Positions 10,318 to 18,079 of a stretch of 18,079 bases of DNA are shown piece after piece. The notes below the pieces were generated by a model, which did no database searches, was not told where the DNA came from, and saw nothing but the letters and a program-made list of their open reading frames with translations. The stretch lies in contig CAXKVR010000753.1 in assembly GCA_964058845.1 (NCBI GenBank), forward strand, positions 1 through 18,079, in the 5' to 3' direction. The first letter of the stretch is position 1, and the number at the start of each line of letters is the position of its first letter. Source of the DNA: Carex sylvatica. Lineage: Eukaryota; Streptophyta; Magnoliopsida; Poales; Cyperaceae. Both the position numbers and the translations under genes were made by a program.

Positions 10318-10600
10318 TTGACTTTTATGTAGTTATTTAGTTAAGTTGTTATTCATATTGTTATTTAGCTATCATGTTATTCTGACTTTTATTTGGTTTA
10401 TGCTTGTCTTTTATGACCTTATTGTGTCTGCCACTATATTTTTTAAAATTCAATTTCGAGCAAAACATGAGTTCTACATCATTCAAACTAATCATTTCGA
10501 CTTTAAAAAAAATATAAGTGCTACCACCTCTTGAACAAAATAGAAGTTCTACTACAATAACAATTAACATAAGTTATACTAAAAACATAAGTGCTACCAC
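10318..10600. other. Intergenic spacer between two convergent pseudogenes
   Basis: This AT-rich spacer holds the expected 3' ends of both the PMD gene and the transposase gene. Repeats of AAGTGCTACCACCT are present at about 10517-10530 and 10589-10602, with a related AGTTCTACTAC between them. No ORF of note was seen. Confidence 0.5.
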
Positions 10601-13438
10601 CTATTGCGTATTTTCTCTCACATCCCTTCTTCTTCTCGCATTCCTCTCGAGAGTTTCTCTACTAGTTTGGTGACCCCTTTGTCGTCCTTCCAATACATCC
10701 ATCCACATTTGAATCTGGTTGTGCTGTCTTTTACCCAACTTCACCAACCGATGCTCTGGAACTAAGAGATCTCCTTTGTGCACCAGCCAATCACATTGAT
10801 TGTCATATACACATGAAATTCACCACTCCATGTGTCGATGAGTGTTTGAATGTTGTAATAATAATTGACGAAGTCATTTGGATCTAAGTTCCTATAATGT
10901 TAACACATTAGTAATTAATAACGTCTCTAATATCAAGTTTAAAATAAAATAAAATATAATTTTACCTTAAATGACACACTGCCATCACATGAACACATGG
11001 TATTCCGACCATTTGAGGCTTCTGGCACAAACATTCCACCTCATGGTCATTCTTCAGAATTATCTTGTACCTGCAATCGCTAGACGTATGCACCCATCTG
11101 CCATTCTCCATGTCAAAATTATTTTTTTTGCCATGTGAGGTTACCATAAATTTTCTATGATGGCTGAATACAAGCGTCGATATTTTTTTAACTTTCTCAA
11201 TGTGCTTATCTAGCTTCTCATGTACGCGAGTGGAAAAAGATTGACTTGCTGCTTGCAATTGCACAACCTTCTCTTTTTTTTGAACAAACTAGGTGACACA
11301 CTTGTAGAACATCTCCTTAATGATTGCGGCAACTGGTAACCTACGAGATATAAAAATTACAATTAAATAAAGAAAACAATAATTACACACTAGGAGGATT
11401 TTTAAAATACAAACCTGCGAGAAGTATTGAAGACATTGCTGAGCGATTCAGAACCGTTGCGAGTCATTATTTCCCAACGAAATCCATCATCCATAGCTTG
11501 ATACACCTTCCATGGCTTAGATGGTTTTCTCTCGTCATTTTCATTATATTTCTCACATGTATCCAAATAAGCCAACCAAGCAGGATTTCGCCTCCCGATT
11601 GCATCAAGTCCTTCTGGCAATCTTCTTCTCTTCTTCTTTTTAACTATAACCTTGAAAAAAATAGAAGCAGCCTTATCCTTAGCATGCTTTTCAAAATTCT
11701 CAAACACATATTGAGAGCATTAGCGGTGAGCACACTCTCCTTTCTCTTCACACCAACCCAAATCATCTTGAATAAACACCTTTTTTATGCCCTTGTGTCG
11801 GTCAGATACCACACACATGAATCTGTTTCGTCCAATTACAAACTTCCGCACCCACTTCATGAACCACTCCCAATTCTCAAAATTCTCGCTCTCTACCAGT
11901 CCAAATACTAACGGGATTAACTGGTTCTCTGCATCATATCAGATTATAATTAACAGCTTACCCTTGTATCTGCCAGACAAGAAACAAGCATCAATACTGA
12001 TGACGGGTCTGAGGTGACCGATTGAGGTAATATATGGTCCCCATGCCCATGCTGCTCTCATGAAAAACTGATATCCTGCCTTAGTGGTTGGCTTTGAAAT
12101 AATGTTATATTGGGTTCCCGAATTTGTCCTTTTTATTGCCTCCAACAAAGGGACAATCAGCCCGTAAGACCCCTTCCAACTGCCAAAGGCCCGGACAATC
12201 GCTAACTCTCTATCACTCCATAATTTGTTGTATTTTGGAATGATGCCCTCGTACCTTTCAGCACATAAGTCAGCGACTGCTCGGATAGAAATATCAGTAC
12301 TTTTTCCCAATGACAATTTTACGCAGTTCGCGACCATAGCGGACATCAACTACGCATGATCTAACTTGGATGCCGATGCATGACATGTGTGCTTAGCCAT
12401 ATTCTTCGTGATGGCCCAAGTATTATCAAATTCTGTAGCCCTCGCAACCAACGCCCACCTGCACCGGTCGCTACTACACTTGTACCTCAGCCTGGTGGTA
12501 TCGCTATGTGTATTTTTTATCTCCCTATTTTTTAAAATGTGCCAGTGGTGAACTGCATCTTTCATCTTATCCTTGCTGTCATACGTCATCCCCTCAGACA
12601 ATTCATGTCTTTCTCCCGATTAATTACGAAAGAAACAATAAAAATTAAACAACATCAATTTGATAAGCGTTGATTTAATAATAAAATTAAAATTAAATAT
12701 AAATTAACAAACATACCTCACCCGTCGCAAAAAGGAGCTATCAGCCTCTTCAAATCCTGATGTGTCATTAAATTGATTGAACGGGTGTCTTTCCCCACGA
12801 CTCGTTATAGGCCACTTTCGCCTACCATGCACATGAATATTATTATCCTCATCACTGTGATATGATTCCCCACCGTCTCCATTATCATCTCAATTAGCCT
12901 CTGCTTCCCTTTCTTCAGGATCCTCGTCCGTATTGTCAGCATAATAAAGCTGTTCTGGGATTTCAGATTGGTCTCTTTCAGATTGGGCTCAGCTAGAAGA
13001 CGAGGATGGAATCTGAGGTCGACCCCTATCAGATTGGACCCTACTAGGACCCACTACAGATGGTGCTCGACTAGGATCCGCTACAGATGGAGCCCGGCTA
13101 GGACCCGTTACAAATTGCTGGAGACCTAAACCCTGAGTCAACTGCAATAACTGCCTGCTGTTCTGTCTGGAGTTCTGTCTAGGGTTTTGTCTGGAGTTGG
13201 CTACCACATATAACTCTAGGAACTTGAAAGGAGTGGTCATATTCATTGTAATTTGGGCATATAACCCCCAATTGCTATCGTCTTGTACCAGAAGCTATTG
13301 GAATCAGGTTTGGTTGCCTTGGCCAATATTGATTCTTGCGGTAATTACCAGTTCATAATTACGGTGGTTAATACCGAGTTGCTGGTACACTTCCCTATTA
13401 ATACTTCTAAAATCTAAACCTGAGTCGATATTGAACAT
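10601..13438 (-). pseudogene. Mutator-like (MuDR family) transposase gene, decayed
   Basis: MULE transposases cut and paste DNA with an RNase-H-fold DDE domain. Exons on the minus strand are 12717-13438 (ATG 13436-13438), 11415-12608, 10966-11340 and 10601-10891 (TAG 10601-10603). The domains are in the usual order. First is an N-terminal domain (SNWGLYAQITM, FKFLELYVV), then a low-complexity linker with RQNSRQ and SRAPSV repeats. A zinc-binding DNA-binding domain follows (YKCSSDRCRW ... KHTCHA). The transposase core has candidate catalytic Asp in ISIDACFLSGRYKG, Asp in VVSDRHKGI and Glu in NGSESLSNVF. A SWIM zinc finger, CLC-x9-CVH, comes last, with a basic tail. In-frame stops lie at 13304-13306, 13295-13297, 12989-12991, 12890-12892, 12350-12352, 11939-11941, 11720-11722 and 11289-11291. 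A frame change lies near 10805-10815 in the last exon. Splice phases still match across all three introns. It is inactive as it stands. Confidence 0.93.
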
Positions 13439-14063
13439 TTTCGAATTTTGGTGGCTGTAATAAGCGCCATTTGGTCCTTATAATACTTCACCACCAAAAT
13501 AACAAGCAATTCCTATCATAATTGGTTGAAACAACCAATGGACAAACCTAATAATTAAAAAATTACACTAAATAAAAAAGTTGCAAAATATAATTTTTTT
13601 GAAAAAAAAGGATGAAATTGTAAAAATACTTACTTCTTTTGTTGTTGCCTCTCTGTTGCTGCCTTCTGAATGAGAATGAATAATAAGGGATGAAATTCGG
13701 GATGTTATAGCAGTCTGAAATCCGAACTCTTCCTCAATGTGCGCACGGGTCAGTGCGCGGACCCGTTACACGCGCAGATGGGTGCGCTGTTCCAGAGAGA
13801 GTTCGGATCGGTCCGCATATTGGGTAAGAATTCGGATTTGGGATCCATGCACGGATTGGGTACAAGTTCATGGCAGAATATGAATTCGGAATTATTAGAT
13901 GGTATTCAATTAATTCAGATTTATAGGGTGTAAGAAAAAAAATTTGGAATTCAGAATGTCTGCTTAATTTTTTTTCTAATTCATGATGTCATTTGAAAAT
14001 GAAATGTGTACGTCAGAATTAATACTTTTGAAAAAGAATATTCATGTATATGGACCGGCTTTT
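13439..14063. other. Spacer upstream of transposase and FT-like genes, with GC-rich island
   Basis: Most of this is AT-rich and probably the 5' region of the transposase gene; on the minus strand a CAG/CAA-rich tract at about 13640-13670 ends in AAG^TAAGTA, like a 5' UTR exon and donor. Positions 13735-13830 are strikingly GC-rich, with repeated GTGCGC and a perfect 7-bp stem ACGGGTC/GACCCGT. An open frame at 13739-13933 (+) has no recognisable content and is probably chance. No MULE terminus could be fixed here. Confidence 0.45.
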
Positions 14064-14069
14064 CACGTG
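14064..14069. promoter_or_regulatory. G-box CACGTG in distal upstream region of the FT-like gene
   Basis: A perfect CACGTG lies 430 bp upstream of the FT-like start codon. CACGTG is the core site of plant bHLH and bZIP factors. Occupancy is not readable from sequence. Confidence 0.45.
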
Positions 14070-14410
14070 CAAGGACTACTTTATCTCTAGATTTTTTTTC
14101 AAGTGGCGTACGTGGCACCTGATTAGATTATAGCTAAATTGCTCCCTTATTTAACTTTTGCATGAAAGATGCTTCCTAACAACTAAAACTAGTATCGGAT
14201 GCAACATTACCTATACCATGTAAGAAGACGCTAGCATAGTTAAGCTAGCTAGAAAGCTTTGCATGAACATGACAGAGACTATAAACCCACTGATCACTAA
14301 CTTAAATTAGCAAAAGCCCAAAGGCATAGTATTTTCCCAATTTAGCATACACAAAGGCTAGCTGATAGCAACCTCTTTCAATATCCCTCCTCCTCCTCCC
14401 CCCCGCTTCC

Positions 14411-14418
14411 TATAAGAA
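14411..14418 (+). promoter_or_regulatory. Candidate TATA box of the FT-like gene
   Basis: TATAAGAA lies 88 bp upstream of the start codon, directly after a pyrimidine-rich tract (CCTCCTCCTCC and following). The spacing would give a 5' leader of roughly 50-60 nt. It is the best TATA-like motif in the proximal region. Confidence 0.5.
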
Positions 14419-14498
14419 ACTTTCCTGGTGTGATGATCGAATCCAGTAATTATATAATTAGCTAGCTAGTTCACCTTAGTTGTTTCAGTTCATTTACA

Positions 14499-17400
14499 AT
14501 GTCGGATCCTTTGGTTTTGGCCCATGTAATTAGGGATGTGTTGGAGCCCTTCAGACAAACAGTTCCCTTTCGAGTGTTCTATACCAATAGGTTGATGCTT
14601 AACGGGACTGAACTACGACCGTCGGCAGTTGTCAACCGACCAAAGATTGAGATCGGTGGTACTGACCTCCGAGTTTTCTACACACTTGTGAGTTATCTTA
14701 TATGTATGAATAAATGTGTGTTAGTGTGTATACACACCCACACTACTTATTTAAGTATATAAAAGAATTGTTGATATTAATTAAAAAAGGAACTCAGTGA
14801 AAAACATGGTCTGCAATCGGTAGTCTCGGACCGATTCTTTGTCGGATGGGCCGATTCTGCCTCGCTTTTTTTCCCATCACTGATCGAAGGGATTTGGGGA
14901 GGAAATAAATGCGACTCAGAGAAGAAGAAACTTGAGCATTATAAAATACTAAATAGATATGGTGTATACTGTTTTGGGTTGAGAATATGAGTTGGTTCAT
15001 AATGAGCCATGTCTAGCCAAGTATCTGCTTTGAGTTACTTGATGTTGATGCCTCACCGAAACTTTTTCGCTAACTTTTTTGCATATACCCGGATAGGAAA
15101 TGAAAGGGTTTCCGAAACGGGTGTACCACCCAAATCGGCCGATCCGTTTTCACTTTTGTTTTCGCCGAATCCTTTCTCTTCTTTGAATGACTCCACGTGG
15201 GTTCAGTCACGTGAACTTCTTTGAATGACTCCACGTGGAGTTCTTTTTGGAATTCGATCCTCTGAGATACCTCAAACTTTGCGTGACTTTATGAAAAATC
15301 TCAACCGTTGAAATATGTTCTACACGAATCTCAAAGCACACATAATACTGACCCCTACGTCACCCCCGAATAGGCACCGGACACGTCGGTCACATAAAAG
15401 TTGAGATATCTCAGAGGATAAGCACTCGTTCTTTTGACGGTGCCCATTTTTTCGAATTCGTATCCTCTGAATTAACTCAAAAAAGAATATTTTGAAATAA
15501 TACATCTGAACCGTTCAATAGGTTTTAAGATTAGTGTGAATTAAATCCGCACTAATATTGAAGACCCCTTATGTTTTAGGCAGAGATCGGATGGGCTCCG
15601 TTTATAATCGAACGGTCCATATATATTAACTCAAAAGATGCTCTTTTGAGTTAATGCAGACGATGCGAACTCCATTTTTTCTAGTATATAAAGATTAAAA
15701 TCAATACTTTAATCTCTCTGAAATAAAAAATAATACTTTAATCTCTCGTTCAAGACGTTCAGCCTTGGGACATTTTCATCCAAAAAAAAAAACTATACTT
15801 TAATATCTTGTGGGACTAATAAATGTTTCGGACGGCCGGACATGCAATTGTTGAGAATGAGTTGAGAGCGAAGCTAGGCTGTGATGTGTTCACAGAGAGA
15901 GTTTGGTGAGCACATTTTTATAAGTATATTAGATTGATATTAAATACTGAATTCAAACTGTTGAAATTTATGTACTTCATGAATAATGCATATATATGCA
16001 AAATTTTGAAAGTTTTGATACTTTTTGCTATAAGATCAAGCGGTTAAAGAAATAATAAAAATTAAATATATAAAACAATCTATAAATTAACTTATAAAAT
16101 GTTCATTTCTTTGACCGGTGTAACAAATAAACTCAAAACTTTTAAAATTTTGCATGTACATGCATCACTCATGAAATACATGGATTTTAACAGTTTAGAT
16201 TTGATGTTTGAAGTCGATCCGATGAACTTTTGGAGTTGTGCTCACCAAACTCTCTTAGTAAACACATCACACCTTAGCTTTACTCAATAAGTTGACTCTT
16301 CTACTAACTTGTAACATGTTTTTTTTCTTCCCTTTCTTTGCATTACAACAAAAAAAAAGTATGTTTTGATTTTAATACTTATATTATATTATTTGAGTGA
16401 ATTATACGTATAACTAATGTTTTAGGGTACGTTTGGATTGAGAGCTCGAATAGTTAGAACAACGAAATTTGAGAATAATAAATGAAAATAGAGAAAAAAT
16501 AGTGATTTTTAGATTAGTGTGAAAATAGTGCTATTCGGATTAGTAGAAATGTTATTTGAATTGTACATTGAATAGCTGAAACCGATAAATAATAGTGTTA
16601 GCAAGATGCTAATTAAGAGGAAATATAGATTAATGTGATGGTTGTAATGCTTCTATTATAATGAGAGTGACTAATATGCTTGCGGTAGTATATGGGCCGA
16701 AGTGCTACTGATTCAAATTTAAAATTTTAAAATTCAAAAAGTCAATTTGAACCGTTCATCTTGTTCTCCATATTAATATGTGCTTGGAGACCAAATTTTA
16801 TATTTTTCTGAATTTTTTTACTATTTATTAAGCCACTTTAAAAATCGCTAATCCAACGGTGGCTTCTGATTTTATTGTTTTGTTAAGCCACCGTTGGTTA
16901 GCAATTTTTAAAGTGACTTAATAAATAGTAAACAAATTCAGAAAAATGTAAAATTTTGGTCTCCAAGCACATATTAATATGGAAAACAAGATGAACGGTT
17001 CAGATCGACTTTTTGAATTTTAAAATTTCAAATTTGAACCGGTAGCACTTTGGCTCATATGCTACCGAAAACATGTTAGTCAGTCTCCTATTATAATATA
17101 TTATTTTAGAAAATTATTTTGACATTTTTTTTTTTACCATTTTCTTCTTCTATTTTTAGTACAAAATAATTTTCTGTCAAAAAAGAAAGAAAAAGAAACC
17201 GATCGATTTCAAATCATTATTTGAAAATATCTTGTGCAGTACTAATTTGCTCACCTAGCTACAAGTGCATGGTGTACTTTCCTTACACTTTTTTCTTTTA
17301 CTTTTGAAAGGTATTGGTGGATCCAGATGCACCTAGTCCAAGTAACCCATATCTAAGGGAGTACTTCCATTGGTGAGCTCAATATATAATCTCATTTCTT

Positions 17401-17654
17401 ACTTTCGTTGAATTTACTGACACTGACAACAATATTAGCGCACTTGCTAGCATCATGTATAGAATTAATTTCGGAGATTGATATGATGTTGGTCTTTATA
17501 TATACAGGCATGCGTGTGGGTGTATCATTTTGTATATTACATTAAATGTGAAATAAATGATGTTGAACAATGCACACAACAATACTGTTTCATGTATTGG
17601 AAAATATTTAGCTCGTTTTCGTTTGGTTACTTTGTATATAGACACATTAAGGGG

Positions 17655-17700
<46 letters not shown>

Positions 17701-18079
17701 CCATAGACATATATAATTATTTTAATTTTTTTTTTTAATCTTTTATCATAGGATGGTGACTGACATCCCTGGAAGCACAGATGTCTCCTATGGTATGCCA
17801 ATTTTTTTTCATCATTTTGCATTTATAAAATTCTATTATTTTATCATTTTATATACACACACACTATTAAAACTTCCAAAAGTAATCTACCACTCAAAAA
17901 ATAATAATGACATGTTGATCATTCATTATTAGATGTTTCATTGCACCAATATAACACTTCATAATACCCAAATAATTACATCTTCAAGAGGATTTATGGG
18001 TGCTTTTATTTACTAATTAAATGTGACTACTAATTATAAAATCCAGGACAAGAGGTGATATTCTATGAGAGGCCGGAAC
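14499..18079 (+). CDS. FT-like phosphatidylethanolamine-binding protein (PEBP), 3' truncated by window
   Basis: FT-type PEBPs are small mobile flowering signals that act with bZIP (FD) and 14-3-3 proteins at the shoot apex. Exons are 14499-14687 (63 codons), 17311-17372 (62 nt), 17752-17792 (41 nt) and 18047-18079 (cut by the window edge). Exon 2 and 3 lengths are those conserved across the FT/TFL1 family, and all splice phases match. Visible motifs are DPLVLAHVIRDVLEPF, ELRPSAVVNRPKIEIGG, FYTLVLVDPDAPSPSNP, LREYFHW, VTDIPGST and GQEVIFYERPE. The residue matching FT Tyr85 / TFL1 His88 is Tyr (Y81 here, in REYFHW), and PSPSNP is FT-like rather than the TFL1-like PGPSDP, so this is FT-type, not TFL1-type. 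One oddity is Asp in GSTDVSYG where Arabidopsis FT has Gly; TFL1 has Asp there. The segment-B loop and GIHR region lie outside the window. The frame is clean throughout. Intron 1 is 2623 nt and crowded with MITEs. Confidence 0.95.
15179..15238. promoter_or_regulatory. Triple CACGTG cluster with direct repeat in FT-like intron 1
   Basis: TTCTTTGAATGACTCCACGTGG occurs at 15179-15200 and again at 15217-15238 (22 bases in a 38-bp period). Three CACGTG palindromes sit at 15194-15199, 15208-15213 and 15232-15237; the first is in the extended form CCACGTGG. This could be a bHLH/bZIP binding cluster, or a by-product of a small duplication. There is no direct evidence of function. Confidence 0.55.
15249..15427. 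repeat. Mutator-type MITE with 9-bp target duplication (first of pair)
   Basis: The ends GGAATTCGATCCTCTGAGAT and (reverse complement) GAGTGCTTATCCTCTGAGAT pair for about 30 bp. Flanks are GTTCTTTTT at 15240-15248 and GTTCTTTTG at 15428-15436, an 8/9 match. Nine bases is the duplication length typical of Mutator insertions. It is 179 bp, non-coding, in FT-like intron 1. Confidence 0.85.
15454..15672. repeat. Mutator-type MITE with perfect 9-bp target duplication (second of pair)
   Basis: The terminal repeat GAATTCGTATCCTCTGAATT pairs with the right end (reverse complement GAGTTCGCATCGTCTGCATT) and continues through AACTCAAAA. It is flanked by identical CATTTTTTC at 15445-15453 and 15673-15681. 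It is 219 bp, non-coding, and only 26 bp from the first element, whose terminal repeat shares GAATTCG and ATCCTCTGA. Confidence 0.92.
15862..16287. repeat. Complete fold-back MITE (full copy of the 1168-1400 family)
   Basis: The left end TTGAGAGCGAAGCTAGGCTG pairs with the right end (reverse complement TTGAGTAAAGCTAAGGTGTG). Pairing continues through GAGAGTTTGGTGAGCAC and the CATATATGCAAAATTTT region to the centre near 16095. There is no ORF of significance; a 63-codon frame over the right arm is incidental. A clear target duplication was not found. It lies in FT-like intron 1. Confidence 0.85.
16654..17098. repeat. Long-hairpin MITE sharing its core with 4507-4931
   Basis: The ends pair as TATTATAATGAGAGTGACTA against (reverse complement) TATTATAATAGGAGACTGAC, followed by CGGTAGnATATGnGCC and TTCAAATTT. 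The core from about 16740 to 17010 (ACCGTTC, GTGCTTGGAGACCAAATTTTA, TTACTATTTATTAAGCCA, CCAACGGTGG) matches the core of 4507-4931. The outer arms are unrelated to those of that element. It lies in FT-like intron 1, about 210 bp before exon 2. Confidence 0.88.
17651..17700. repeat. (GA)n microsatellite in FT-like intron 2
   Basis: A G7 run is followed by about 17 GA units and a short interrupted GGGAGAGAGA. It lies between FT-like exons 2 and 3, about 50 bp before exon 3, and is likely length-polymorphic. Confidence 0.95.

Larger units (their letters stand above)
6885..13438. mobile_element. Probable decayed two-gene Mutator-like element (PMD + transposase)
   Basis: A PMD gene on the plus strand (7495-10317) and a MuDR-type transposase gene on the minus strand (10601-13438) converge with only 283 bp between their stop codons. 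Convergent two-gene layout is characteristic of autonomous Mutator elements such as maize MuDR, and PMD genes are known passengers of plant MULEs. I could not find the terminal inverted repeats or a 9-bp duplication, so the limits given are those of the recognisable content, not true ends. The left PMD gene may belong to the same or a second element. Confidence 0.45.

Noticed and set aside
11498..11911. 137-codon open frame on the plus strand
   Set aside because: It is antisense to the transposase core exon, which has clear domain motifs and consistent splice phases on the minus strand.
13739..13933. 64-codon open frame on the plus strand with ATG start
   Set aside because: No recognisable domain, no splice or gene context, and it covers the GC-rich hairpin where long frames arise by chance.
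1401..13960. One large MULE spanning the whole transposon block
   Set aside because: No matching terminal inverted repeats or 9-bp target duplication were found at the two edges by eye, and the two PMD genes are too divergent for a single recent element.
14429..14435. TGTGATG near the FT-like TATA box as a CONSTANS-responsive CORE element
   Set aside because: The CORE consensus needs two or three bases between TGTG and ATG; here there are none, so the match is too weak to call.
16099..16290. 63-codon open frame on the plus strand
   Set aside because: It lies wholly within the right arm of the fold-back MITE 15862-16287 and has no homologous counterpart elsewhere in the window.
17109..17174. 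13-bp inverted repeat GAAAATTATTTTG/CAAAATAATTTTC as another MITE
   Set aside because: The pairing does not extend far beyond AT-rich low-complexity sequence and there is no target duplication.
17496..17822. 108-codon minus-strand and 74-codon plus-strand frames over the GA repeat
   Set aside because: Both are produced by the (GA)n/(CT)n microsatellite and overlap FT-like intron 2.

Overview
This is nuclear DNA from a flowering plant. It is AT-rich and carries spliced genes with GT..AG introns, many fold-back elements (MITEs), four telomere-type TTTAGGG units, and the start of a FLOWERING LOCUS T (FT)-like gene. The FT-like protein resembles monocot FT paralogues in phrases such as VLVDPDAPSPSNP and GQEVIFYERPE. 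That hints at a monocot, but this is inference from remembered family features, not a search.

Layout. Positions 1-1400 hold three fold-back or partial fold-back elements and no gene. Positions 1660-1914 (+) are the 3' end of an unrecognised lysine-rich coding remnant. Positions 2209-5696 (-) are a multi-exon plant mobile domain (PMD, MAIN-like) pseudogene with a 425-bp MITE in one intron. Positions 5700-7490 are a non-coding, very AT-rich core: a TTCTAAATT-type array on the left, a GGTTAACC hairpin and telomere-like repeats in the middle, and a TTTAGAATT-type array on the right. Positions 7495-10317 (+) are a second, divergent PMD pseudogene. Positions 10601-13438 (-) are a Mutator-like (MULE/MuDR) transposase pseudogene with its DNA-binding domain, DDE core and SWIM zinc finger. 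The two PMD genes stand head to head, and the second PMD gene and the transposase gene converge. That convergent pair looks like a two-gene autonomous MULE that has decayed.

Positions 14499-18079 (+) are the FT-like (PEBP) gene, cut off in its fourth exon by the window edge. Its reading frame is intact as far as visible. Exons 2 and 3 have the lengths conserved in this family (62 and 41 nt). Its 2.6-kb first intron contains four MITEs and a cluster of three CACGTG boxes.

How it fits together. The FT-like gene is the only part that looks like a working host gene. Everything to its left is dead mobile-element material, with many in-frame stops, most of them explicable as C-to-T changes. The transposase start lies about 1.06 kb upstream of the FT-like start codon in divergent orientation, so decayed transposon sequence forms the distal upstream region of a predicted flowering-signal gene. 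No tRNA, rRNA, CRISPR array or bacterial-type operon was seen.
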